A stretch of 64,000 nucleotides of DNA from Bacillus taeanensis (GCF_003318295.1 NZ_QOCW01000003.1:185154-249153), one strand, 5' to 3'; numbered from the stretch's first letter, positions 17,889-25,310 are shown. Numbers and translations are program-made. The notes: a model not told the origin generated them from the sequence alone.

Positions 17889-18728
17889 TTACCTTCTATT
17901 CATTGATAAATGTTTAAAAACATGTGTAATAATACTTAGTAAACGAAGGGTTGCAATATACTTAACCTCTTTTAATACAATGGCTTCCTCTTTCCCAACC
18001 ATATTCAATGTAAGCTTTTTATTTTTTGAACAAATTATTTTCCCAATTTTTTTCTGATGTTCATTAAGGTGAACTTCTATCCACGTTTCACGCCAAGAAT
18101 CTAAATTTGTTTGTAATGTTTCTTCAAAAAACTGCTGTTTTAAAAGATCTCGCTTTGAAACTGTCTCTCCAAAATTTTGCAGCAGCTTTTTTCGTAAATT
18201 ATTATCATAAATAAAGTGCTGATGTGTATTTGAATAGTTTGGGATGCCATACGGGATGTTCGCTGATTCTACAGCTGAATATGGAATCCAAATTCGTTCT
18301 TTTAAGTTAGTTAGCATCACAAAGTCCCGCCCAACCGCGCTTACTTTTCCTTCTGTATAGATAGGATCATTTCCAATTTTTGAATAAACTTCAACCTGCT
18401 GATTTCGCTTAGCTTTTAAAAATTTTCTCAGCTTTAACAGTTTTCCCCTCGTTTCATCTCCTTTTGAAATATTAAATAAATTTGCGCGGTCCATGTATTC
18501 CATTAATAATCTTGTATCTTCAGTAGTCGTCGATGTTGTTGGCGAAATAAATTCACTGCCGCTTCTATTATTCATTTCATTAATAATATCTTCTTTTATC
18601 GATTCTCGCTGTCGGCTTTCTAATAAAGTTTTTACATATTCTTTCAACCGAATTTTCTTTTCTGTTCGCTTTTTTATGGCTTCCCCACTCCTTTCACTCC
18701 CTTCTAATAAGAGCGCTTTTTTATACAA
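17889..18728 (-). CDS. mnx operon protein in the MnxD position
   Basis: Soluble protein without a known enzyme motif. The N-terminal ~100 residues are charged and helical. A beta module follows (QVEVYSKIGN, GKVSAVGRDFVMLTNL, WIPYSAVESA, about residues 110-160) with the pattern of MnxE/F, and a second, weaker copy near 215-260 (WIEVHLNEH, KIGKIICSK). The TTG at 18728 overlaps the upstream gene by 8 bases but has no ribosome binding site. A strong AAAGGAG lies 10 bases before an in-frame ATA at 18677, so the true protein may start there as a non-AUG initiation (262 residues). Position suggests MnxD; I infer a scaffold for the oxidase. Confidence 0.7.
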   Translation of the reverse strand: MYKKALLLEGSERSGEAIKKRTEKKIRLKEYVKTLLESRQRESIKEDIINEMNNRSGSEFISPTTSTTTEDTRLLMEYMDRANLFNISKGDETRGKLLKLRKFLKAKRNQQVEVYSKIGNDPIYTEGKVSAVGRDFVMLTNLKERIWIPYSAVESANIPYGIPNYSNTHQHFIYDNNLRKKLLQNFGETVSKRDLLKQQFFEETLQTNLDSWRETWIEVHLNEHQKKIGKIICSKNKKLTLNMVGKEEAIVLKEVKYIATLRLLSIITHVFKHLSMNRR

Positions 18729-19185
18729 TTAAGGAGTAATATACTAAACAAAAAGTCATTATAACGAGCACCGTGCCAAATAGACTAAATATAAAGATGT
18801 TTTCATTTACACTCATTAAATAAGAAGCAGGCAAACTGCATAAAGCTGGGTTTTTAACGATCGCTCCAAGCATGATTCCCATCATACTGCCAACCACACC
18901 ATGAAAAAAGCCGGACAACAATGATTGAAATTTAACGAGTGAACCAAAACAGATTCCGATTGCCCCTCCGATAACAGCAGCAAACCACGCATTAAGAGAT
19001 AAAGAATTGAAAAATAAAAATTCAATGCTCATTCCAATATTTAAGCTTAAAATACCGCTCGTGCACATCGCCATCACCATTCCGTAGCGATCGCTGAACA
19101 ATTTTCTTTTGTTATAAAGCACTTTATACGCAATAACAAAAATGAGCAGATTGATAATGAAAGTCCCACCAAGAAAGAACAGCAT
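18721..19185 (-). CDS. Small polytopic membrane protein of the mnx operon (MnxB position)
   Basis: 154 residues with about four to five hydrophobic helices and glycine-rich packing motifs (VIGGAIGICFG, HGVVGSMMGIMLGA). It is a paralog of the next gene upstream. Both share a helix pair around F/Y-Q-S/T-LL-S/T-G followed by MMGIM. No metal-binding motif is obvious. AGGAGG is 13 bases before the ATG, a long spacing. It could anchor the oxidase assembly or carry ions; the sequence does not decide this. Confidence 0.75.
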   Translation of the reverse strand: MLFFLGGTFIINLLIFVIAYKVLYNKRKLFSDRYGMVMAMCTSGILSLNIGMSIEFLFFNSLSLNAWFAAVIGGAIGICFGSLVKFQSLLSGFFHGVVGSMMGIMLGAIVKNPALCSLPASYLMSVNENIFIFSLFGTVLVIMTFCLVYYSLIV

Positions 19186-19208
19186 AATCCCTGTATTCCC
19201 TCCTATCT

Positions 19209-19628
19209 TTATGTATGTTTGGCTGACAAAATGAAGAGAAACAGAGAAGAAACAAAAATAAGCTCTATCATTATTAGAAAAGGAATACTATTTTGTGCGG
19301 CAGCCCCAACCATTGGAGCCATAATTCCCATCATTAAACCATTCGCATAACCCGTTAAGAGCGTTTGATAGTCAAATAATCCTCCAAAAAGCGCTCCAAC
19401 TATCATTCCGCACAGTGTTGTTACAATTGTAACAGTGACAAATTTTAATGGAAATTGATAAATTAACAGCACTCCTGCTGCAACCGCAAAAAAACCTCCA
19501 GCCATATTAGCAATATTCATTCCTAATTGAAAACCAATTAGTTTTCTTGTTTGAAAAAGATACATATAAGCAATCCCCATTATTACGATGTTTCCGTATA
19601 AAAAGAAGCCAATATATTGCATGACCAT
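19209..19628 (-). CDS. Small polytopic membrane protein, first gene of the mnx operon (MnxA position)
   Basis: 139 residues with about four hydrophobic helices and the shared motif YQTLLTGYANGLMMGIM seen in its downstream paralog. GAGGTGA stands 6 bases before ATG. Upstream on the minus strand, CATAATTGT at 19662-19670 is only a partial sigma-K -10 and lacks the AC at the right distance, so the operon promoter is not settled. Function unknown; tandem duplication with the next gene is clear from the shared motifs. Confidence 0.75.
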   Translation of the reverse strand: MVMQYIGFFLYGNIVIMGIAYMYLFQTRKLIGFQLGMNIANMAGGFFAVAAGVLLIYQFPLKFVTVTIVTTLCGMIVGALFGGLFDYQTLLTGYANGLMMGIMAPMVGAAAQNSIPFLIMIELIFVSSLFLFILSAKHT

Positions 19629-19782
19629 TTACAATCACCTCACAACATAACCGTCATTTAAACAATTATGATACAAGGCACTTGTCCTATTCATCCTAAA
19701 ATTAAAGGTTCTTTACAAATAATGTAACAACCTAAACAGAAAAAACAGAAAAAGTTTGCAAACGATCTTATCGATGTCCGTT

Positions 19783-19810
19783 ACCAGAAGCCTTCTTTAA
19801 CCATATAGTA
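19783..19810 (+). promoter_or_regulatory. Sigma-K promoter of the gene at 19832
   Basis: AC at 19783-19784, a 17-base spacer, then CATATAGTA at 19802-19810, a full match to the late mother-cell consensus. The start site would be near 19817, just before AAAGGAG. Confidence 0.75.
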
Positions 19811-19831
19811 GGAATATGACATAAGAAAGGA

Positions 19832-20614
19832 GTGTCAACGATTAATCGTAAAACTAAAAAAGACAGTAAGATGAAAAAAAGTGATTCAAAGCGCTTCAAA
19901 TCAGAATTTTGCTGTCCCGAATTTGTCCCTGCCTGTATAGATGATGATCGCTTTTGTTCTCCCTTTAAATGTCCAGAGCAGCTGCCGCAGCCAAAATTCT
20001 CATCACCAAACAGTTCACTTTCACCAGAAGATTTAGAAAAATTAAATGAGTGTATTGAGGAAGCCAACCAGCTGCTTCTTACGCTTGCCTTAGAAAGAGA
20101 GGAAGATAACTTAAAATTTCTTCAGCAAAGCTTCCGAAACTTAAAAGGACATCAAGTAATCGTAACCTTTAAATGCAATGAGAAAATTGAAAGCATAAAA
20201 GGTACAGTGTTAGATACAGGATTGGATTTTATAATTATAGATAAAAAAGTTACTTTTTCACTTATTCCGTTTGAACGAATTTTAGCTGTTAAACATCGAA
20301 ATGATTCAGCTCGCTTAAAGATGGACCAAGAACTCCTTAAGATTGATACATGTTTAAGAAGAGCAATCACGTTTCAATTTGGAGAAGTTGTCGCCAAAAG
20401 TCCCTTTCTTCTTAATTTATTTTTCGGTCTTTCTTTAAATATGTTTCTAGAAAGTTTTGTCGGCTGCTTTGTTTATGTGAAAACCGATACAGAAGAATTT
20501 GAAATTGATGGAACATTAGTAGAGGTAAAGAAACAGTCAATTGAATTAAAGGTCGATAAAGAAAAACGAGGAATCGACTTTGATGAAATTTGCTTTATCG
20601 AAATTGAAGACTAA
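19832..20614 (+). CDS. Mnx-associated protein with duplicated MnxE/F-like module
   Basis: 260-residue soluble protein, divergent from mnxA. A basic N-terminus leads to a Cys-rich segment (CCPEFVPAC, FCSPFKCPEQ). A helical part follows, then two beta modules: GHQVIVTFK...GLDFIIIDKK...IPFERILAV (about 106-158) and GCFVYVKTD...SIELKVDKE...DFDEICFIE (about 208-258). These match the strand pattern of MnxD/E/F. AAAGGAG overlaps the GTG at 19832 and stands 8 bases before an in-frame ATT at 19841, so initiation at ATT is likely. A sigma-K promoter lies immediately upstream. It is probably a spore-surface accessory of the oxidase; this is inference. Confidence 0.75.
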   Translation: MSTINRKTKKDSKMKKSDSKRFKSEFCCPEFVPACIDDDRFCSPFKCPEQLPQPKFSSPNSSLSPEDLEKLNECIEEANQLLLTLALEREEDNLKFLQQSFRNLKGHQVIVTFKCNEKIESIKGTVLDTGLDFIIIDKKVTFSLIPFERILAVKHRNDSARLKMDQELLKIDTCLRRAITFQFGEVVAKSPFLLNLFFGLSLNMFLESFVGCFVYVKTDTEEFEIDGTLVEVKKQSIELKVDKEKRGIDFDEICFIEIED

Positions 20615-20623
20615 TGCTCTACA

Positions 20624-20667
20624 AAACAGCAAAGCCATCTTTTGATGAAAAGATAGCTTTGCTGTTT
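20624..20667. terminator. Strong bidirectional terminator
   Basis: AAACAGCAAAGC(C/T)ATCTTTT forms a 20-base stem around a GATG loop between the convergent genes 19832-20614 and 20684-21169. Confidence 0.85.
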
Positions 20668-20683
20668 CATGCGCTTTCACATG

Positions 20684-21169
20684 TTAACAGAGCTCCAGCT
20701 TTACTTTACAGCCGATATGACGAAACAGCTCAAAGTTCACGCTGTCTGTTAATCCTGCTAACCGAAGTTCGATGCGTTCATCACAAAAAGGGATCACATG
20801 ATCAAAGAAACATGTGCATCTCTTTTTAGAGTGATGATCCTTTTTCTCCTCACATCTACAAACTTTACGGCACCCTTTCCTGCAGTCATCATGGCAGTCG
20901 AAACAGCTGCAGTCAAAGCCACGGCAGCGTGAACAAAAACGACGACAATTGTTATCAATCCACTTTATTTTCTTAATTCGCTCTGTTAATATCGTAACGA
21001 CCGTATGATCGTCTTTTATTAAATCAACAAAGTCAACACCTACATTACCGATTACACCCACAATATTTATATTTAAAGAACAGTCATTTCGATCATCAAT
21101 AAATTTAAATTTAGCCGCTTTATCATTATTAGTCAGTTGGTCTACTTTTAACGTTCTTTTAATATACAT
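20684..21169 (-). CDS. Cys/His-rich mnx-associated spore protein
   Basis: 161 residues starting at ATG 21169 behind GGGGAGGGG; a longer frame from 21190 would start at the promoter. The first ~85 residues are beta-rich with NVGVDFVDLIKDD and LTERIKKIKW, the MnxE/F-like pattern. The centre is a dense metal-binding type segment, with about 14 Cys and several His between residues 92 and 138 (CSRC, CSCFDCHDDC, CRKVCRC, DHHSKKRCTC). The C-terminus is again beta-rich (RIELRLAGL, CKVKLELC). A sigma-K promoter precedes it. It looks like a coat protein able to bind metal or form disulfide links; no family is recognised. Confidence 0.72.
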   Translation of the reverse strand: MYIKRTLKVDQLTNNDKAAKFKFIDDRNDCSLNINIVGVIGNVGVDFVDLIKDDHTVVTILTERIKKIKWIDNNCRRFCSRCRGFDCSCFDCHDDCRKGCRKVCRCEEKKDHHSKKRCTCFFDHVIPFCDERIELRLAGLTDSVNFELFRHIGCKVKLELC

Positions 21170-21196
21170 AATTCCCCTCCCCACTTTCATCTACTG

Positions 21197-21224
21197 TAAT
21201 ATATGAGACAGCTTAATCAGTGGT
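21197..21224 (-). promoter_or_regulatory. Sigma-K promoter of the Cys-rich gene
   Basis: On the minus strand, AC (21223-21224), a 17-base spacer, then CATATATTA (21197-21205). The start site near 21190 leaves a ~20-base leader holding the ribosome binding site. Confidence 0.75.
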
Positions 21225-21277
21225 TCGATAAAGAAAAGAAGCACTTTCGAAAACACAGCCCATTTTAACGCGCCTAA

Positions 21278-21305
21278 ACGTTTTAAGAAGCGGCAACATA
21301 CCTTA
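21278..21305 (+). promoter_or_regulatory. Sigma-K promoter of the sulfatase gene
   Basis: AC (21278-21279), 17 bases, CATACCTTA (21297-21305). It gives a leader of about 108 bases before the sulfatase ATG. Confidence 0.7.
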
Positions 21306-21332
21306 TTAGAAGGATGATGCTGATAGGTAACC

Positions 21333-21369
21333 GTCTAGTAAAAGATAATAAACCTATTTTTTACTAGAC
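21333..21369 (+). other. Hairpin in the sulfatase leader
   Basis: An 11-bp perfect stem GTCTAGTAAAA / TTTTACTAGAC with a 15-base loop, inside the 5' leader. There is no T tract after it, so an RNA-stability or translational role is more likely than termination. Confidence 0.55.
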
Positions 21370-21419
21370 TTCCGCTTACTTTCCCTTCATCCACTTAGCG
21401 TTAAGAAGGAAGGAAAATA

Positions 21420-23243
21420 ATGGTAAAAGAAGACTCGCACTCTAAATCTCCTCATCACTTTTTCAAGGAAAAACCAAATTTTCTTATTCTTATGGTTGAT
21501 CAACAACGATTTCCATCTGTGTATGAAAATAAAGAGTTAAAAAAATGGCGCAAGGAGCATTTGCTTGCACAAGAACTTTTGCGTCAAAACGGCTTTAAAT
21601 TTAACAATCATTACGCAGGAAGTACAGCTTGTTCTCCAAGCAGAGCAACTCTTTATACAGGTCAATATCCTTCTCTTCACGGTGTTACGCAAACGAGTGG
21701 TGCCGCAAAGAGCGCTTTTGATCCTGATATGTTTTGGCTTGACCCAAACAGTGTTCCGACATTCGGTGATTATTTTCGGACCGCGGGATATCGTACTTTT
21801 TGGAAAGGAAAATGGCACGCTTCTGATGAAGATATTATTATTCCCGGAACAAATAATGCGTTCCCAAGCTACACGGATACAGGGATTCCTGATCAAGAAA
21901 AAGAACAAATTTATCTTCATGCCAACCGCCTAAAAGCATTTGGTTTTTCTGAATGGATTGGGCCGGAGCCGCATGGTTCCTCTCCTCGAAATTCTGGTTC
22001 TTCAGCAGCAATCGGCATAAGCGGCCGAGATGCCGTCTATTCCGCCCAAGCCGTTGAATTAATTGAGGCACTTGAAAAAGAAGCAAAAACTTCTCACACA
22101 GCACCTTGGCTTATGATGTGTTCATTTGTTAACCCCCATGATATTGCCTTATTCGGCGCTTTTTCAGAGCTTAGTCCATTGTTTAATTTCAAAGTGGATC
22201 CATCTCTTCCTTTTATCCCCAAAGCGCCAACCGCTAAAGAGTCTTTAGGGACGAAACCTACGGCACAGCAAAGCTATCGTGAAGTTTATCCAAAAGCCCT
22301 GCAGCCTTTAAGGAACAGTTTATTTTATCGCCAACTGTATTATTCTCTGCAAAAACAAGCTGATCAAGAAATGCTAAAGGTATTTACAGCACTTAAAAAT
22401 TCGATCTTTTATGAAGATACAATCGTTATTTTCCTATCTGACCATGGTGAATTATTAGGTGCTCACGGTGGGTTATTTCAAAAATGGTACAATGCTTATG
22501 AAGAATCGATTCATGTTCCCCTCATCATTCATAATCCGAAGCTTTTCTCAGGACGTCAAAGTACAGATATGCTGACAAGTCATGTTGATGTTCTGCCTAC
22601 AATGTTAGGATTAGCTGGAATTAACGTGAAAAAGACACAAGAAAAACTGCGCAGCAGCCATACAGAAGTCCATCCGTTAGTTGGACGTAACCTTATCCCC
22701 TTATTACTTGGTACAGAAAACTTTTTCCGCGCAAATGAACCGCTTTATTTTATGAGTGATGATGATTTTACGCGAGGATTAAATCAAGTTAGTGTCACTG
22801 GGGAGCCTTATGAATCAGTGGTCCAACCAAATCACTTGGAATCGATCATTACCACTCTTCCAACAGGTAAAAACAAGGAAAAAGAAATTTGGAAGCTGAC
22901 TCGTTATTATGATAATCCACAGTTTTGGAGTAATCCTGGCTGTGAAGACAGCGTCGTTACCCAAACTTCAGCAGAAAGTACAAACGAAACGACAACATGT
23001 TCGCTTTGTATAACGAAAACAAAAACATGTCCGGTTCCTGATCAATTTGAATTGTATAATTTAACAGCCGATCCGCTTGAAGAAAAAAACTTAGCCAATC
23101 CAACATTTGAAACACCTGAATCAATCGCTGTAAAAGAGCTTTTAATATCTGCTCTTGAAGAACAATGCCGCCAAAAAAGACTTTCTCCATCAAGCGGCAG
23201 CGTCCCCGGTATGCCGTCTTGTGATTGTAAAGGCACAGATTAA
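21420..23243 (+). CDS. Type I sulfatase family enzyme, spore-associated by promoter
   Basis: Alkaline-phosphatase-fold sulfatase. Metal-binding LILMVDQQR (residues 22-30) leads in, and the catalytic signature CSPSRATLYTGQYP begins at C71. Modification of C71 to formylglycine is expected; no maturase gene is in the window. A second signature GKWH lies near residue 130, and SDHGE carries metal ligands around 340. 607 residues, no signal peptide. The C-terminal ~100 residues add a Cys-rich segment (CSLCITKTKTC, MPSCDCKG) not usual for sulfatases. GAAGGAAGG precedes the ATG. The substrate could be a sulfate or phosphonate ester; the sequence does not say. Confidence 0.85.
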   Translation: MVKEDSHSKSPHHFFKEKPNFLILMVDQQRFPSVYENKELKKWRKEHLLAQELLRQNGFKFNNHYAGSTACSPSRATLYTGQYPSLHGVTQTSGAAKSAFDPDMFWLDPNSVPTFGDYFRTAGYRTFWKGKWHASDEDIIIPGTNNAFPSYTDTGIPDQEKEQIYLHANRLKAFGFSEWIGPEPHGSSPRNSGSSAAIGISGRDAVYSAQAVELIEALEKEAKTSHTAPWLMMCSFVNPHDIALFGAFSELSPLFNFKVDPSLPFIPKAPTAKESLGTKPTAQQSYREVYPKALQPLRNSLFYRQLYYSLQKQADQEMLKVFTALKNSIFYEDTIVIFLSDHGELLGAHGGLFQKWYNAYEESIHVPLIIHNPKLFSGRQSTDMLTSHVDVLPTMLGLAGINVKKTQEKLRSSHTEVHPLVGRNLIPLLLGTENFFRANEPLYFMSDDDFTRGLNQVSVTGEPYESVVQPNHLESIITTLPTGKNKEKEIWKLTRYYDNPQFWSNPGCEDSVVTQTSAESTNETTTCSLCITKTKTCPVPDQFELYNLTADPLEEKNLANPTFETPESIAVKELLISALEEQCRQKRLSPSSGSVPGMPSCDCKGTD

Positions 23244-23277
23244 CAGTTAGTTTACAAATTAAATACGTCGAACACCA

Positions 23278-23316
23278 AAAAGAGCAGCCAACTATATGTT
23301 CAGCTGCTCTTTTTTA
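23278..23316 (+). terminator. Terminator after the sulfatase gene
   Basis: Stem AGAGCAGC / GCTGCTCT with a 14-base loop and TTTTTT; A residues on the left make it usable from both sides. Confidence 0.85.
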
Positions 23317-23360
23317 TACTCTAAAAAAATAAGCTTTTCATGCTTTCTGTAAAAAGCCAT

Positions 23361-24044
23361 TCAGTCGTTATGACTGACGTTTATGTAAAACGGGTTTTTC
23401 CATTCCATTAATGCACCATAATTACACGATTCTTGGTCTTCTAAATAATTAGCCGCTGCTTTAACAGGAGTACGACCGCAGCGAAGTAAAAAAGTAATCA
23501 CAGGATCCTTACTTTTCCCTTCGACAATCTCTTGAAGATATTGTTCTGCTGTTATTTTATCTGCTCTTTTATGATAACCTGGCATCCGTCCGCCGCCTAA
23601 CAACCGTTCTAACCGTTTATGAATAACAACATCATACATCGACTGCATCAACAATTTTCCTAAACCTAATTTACGATACGAAGGACGCACGCTAATGTCA
23701 ACAACATATAGTGTATTTCCATTATGATCATGATTTCGAATATAGCCATTATCGGTTATTTCTTCCCATGTATGATCGGGGTCAGATGGTTTATATTGAA
23801 CTAATAATCCCGTCATTGAGCCGGCAATTTTTCCGTTTACTTCCATACATAATGCACCTTCTCGAAACAATGTTACATGATTATGAAGCTGTTCTTTGTT
23901 CCACCATAACTCAGATGGAAATGGCGGCGGAAAGCATTCCTGCTGAACGTTAATTAATTCAGAGAAATCTTTTTCTTCATAGTTTCTCACAACTGCCGGA
24001 ATAGGTTGATTTTGATCAAAAACATAGCATTCTTTTCGATACAT
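23361..24044 (-). CDS. GNAT-family N-acetyltransferase
   Basis: Acetyl-CoA dependent transferase. Motif A is VVDISVRPSYRKLGLGKLLM (about residues 112-131), with the R/K-x-x-G-x-G acetyl-CoA loop. A preceding strand CMEVNGKIAGSM and a C-terminal segment rich in aromatic residues complete the fold. 227 residues is longer than a minimal GNAT (about 150), owing to extra helices after motif B. The acceptor is unknown. Single gene, convergent with the sulfatase. Confidence 0.82.
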   Translation of the reverse strand: MYRKECYVFDQNQPIPAVVRNYEEKDFSELINVQQECFPPPFPSELWWNKEQLHNHVTLFREGALCMEVNGKIAGSMTGLLVQYKPSDPDHTWEEITDNGYIRNHDHNGNTLYVVDISVRPSYRKLGLGKLLMQSMYDVVIHKRLERLLGGGRMPGYHKRADKITAEQYLQEIVEGKSKDPVITFLLRCGRTPVKAAANYLEDQESCNYGALMEWKNPFYINVSHND

Positions 24045-24252
24045 GCACCTTCCCCCTTTATTATAAAAAACAACCTAATCTATACTTCATATTTTCTTAA
24101 TTGTACAAAAATTTTTAAAGATGTATAAGTATATTGCTTATATCGCAGAACTAGTATTAGTTTGTAGAATTAGAAATCTATAAAATAAAAAAAATAGGGG
24201 GTGTCCGATAAGTACCCATTATTACAGCAAGTATTTATATATCTTTTAAGAG

Positions 24253-24492
24253 TCAATCTTCATCCTTAGCATCCCAGTCTTCAGGAATTGGCTCATTAAG
24301 CAGCTCTTCCACTAATTCTTTATACTTTTCCAACTGCTCAAGATGTGTATTAAACTGTTCTTTATTAATTAAATGCTGCTCCCCATCGTAAACCGTGCGT
24401 ATCCGCTTTTCTTGGATTAAACGCTCGATATATGATTCGGAAAGGTCTAGATATTCAGCAGTTTCCTTTACAGTAAGGTACAATGTGTTCAC
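24253..24492 (-). CDS. Small excisionase-type helix-turn-helix protein
   Basis: 79-residue DNA-binding protein of the excisionase/MerR-like HTH group: LTVKETAEYLDLSESYIERLI (residues 6-26) is the helix-turn-helix and RIRTVYDGEQHLI the wing. A C-terminal helix with an acidic end follows. No integrase or phage genes are near, so it is more likely a chromosomal regulator than an excisionase. Confidence 0.75.
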   Translation of the reverse strand: MNTLYLTVKETAEYLDLSESYIERLIQEKRIRTVYDGEQHLINKEQFNTHLEQLEKYKELVEELLNEPIPEDWDAKDED

Positions 24493-24535
24493 CTCATTTT
24501 CTTTTAATTTATTGATTAACTAGTTTATTTTCCCA

Positions 24536-24567
24536 CAAAAAAAGGACTCTCTAACAGAGAGTCCTTT
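24536..24567 (-). terminator. Terminator after the cold-shock gene
   Basis: Perfect 12-bp stem AAAGGACTCTCT / AGAGAGTCCTTT with a 3-base loop and a T run on the minus strand. Confidence 0.9.
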
Positions 24568-24572
24568 AATCA

Positions 24573-24773
24573 TTACGCTTTGTTTACGTTAGTAGCTTGA
24601 AGTCCGCGTTGACCTTGTTCAGTGTCAAATGTAACTTTTTGGCCTTCGTCTAAAGATTTAAACCCTTCGCCTTGGATAGCTGAGAAATGTACGAATACAT
24701 CTTCTCCACCTTCAACTTCGATAAAACCGAAACCTTTTTCTGCGTTAAACCATTTTACTGTACCTTGCTGCAT
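24573..24773 (-). CDS. Cold-shock protein, CspB/CspD type
   Basis: 66-residue single cold-shock domain that binds single-stranded RNA and DNA as an RNA chaperone. It shows KWFN, RNP1 KGFGFIEV and RNP2 VFVHF in order. It differs from the common Bacillus paralogs at the C-terminus ([10 protein letters not shown] instead of GNRGPQA). AGGAGG is present upstream. The ~200 bases of leader before the next terminator may hold the cold-responsive 5' UTR. Confidence 0.95.
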   Translation of the reverse strand: MQQGTVKWFNAEKGFGFIEVEGGEDVFVHFSAIQGEGFKSLDEGQKVTFDTEQGQRGLQATNVNKA

Positions 24774-24972
24774 GTTTGTTTCCTCCTAGGTGGATCTTGT
24801 CCACAATTTATTACTATCATTGCTCAAGTTAGATATCAAAGGCGAAAAGTTTAAATGCTTACTCTTTCCTTACAGACCGAACAAAAATAATTCCTCCTAA
24901 GGATAACAGGTAAAACTTTAAAAAGCAAATAATGTTTAAATATATATTTATTGCAACATTTTTATCACCTTT

Positions 24973-24997
24973 GAAAAGCCCATTTTACGGGCTTTTC
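24973..24997 (-). terminator. Terminator after the small spore-type gene
   Basis: Stem GAAAAGCCC / GGGCTTTTC with a 7-base loop, downstream of the gene ending at 25027. Confidence 0.75.
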
Positions 24998-25026
24998 TTG
25001 CTATTACTGAGAATTATAAAAAGAAA

Positions 25027-25209
25027 TTAATGCATCCCTTTCCATTCTCCTTGGTTTTTGGATGACTTTTGTTTTTTAGCCTTTTCTTTATGCGCTCGAT
25101 TGGCCGCTGCACTGCCGAGTTCTTTAGAGAATTCTGAATCGGTTTTACTTGAGTCAAATCCTTGTTTGTTCTTTTGATCTGCATTCGTTTTACCGCTTCT
25201 CTTTGCCAT
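25027..25209 (-). CDS. Small charged spore-type protein with sigma-G promoter
   Basis: 60-residue, Lys/Ser/Gln-rich protein without hydrophobic core, like minor small acid-soluble spore proteins. The part DSEFSKELG...AAANRAHKEKAKK recalls YfhD-type proteins, but I am not certain of the family. GGAGGG precedes the ATG. A sigma-G type promoter at 25235-25264 points to forespore expression. Confidence 0.65.
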   Translation of the reverse strand: MAKRSGKTNADQKNKQGFDSSKTDSEFSKELGSAAANRAHKEKAKKQKSSKNQGEWKGMH

Positions 25210-25234
25210 AAATAAAATATCCCTCCTTTTTATT

Positions 25235-25264
25235 TAGTATGAGAATTAAAAAGAGGAATATACG
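25235..25264 (-). promoter_or_regulatory. Sigma-G type (forespore) promoter
   Basis: Minus strand: CGTATA (25259-25264; consensus TGWATA), a 17-base spacer, CATACTA (25235-25241), a full -10 match. Confidence 0.65.
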
Positions 25265-25310
25265 TTACAGCTTTTTACATGTCCCACTGCTATTTGTCTG
25301 AAACTTAGAA

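Noticed and set aside
19662..19670. CATAATTGT upstream of the first mnx gene as a sigma-K -10
   Set aside because: It lacks the final TA and has no AC 17 bases upstream, unlike the three good sites nearby.
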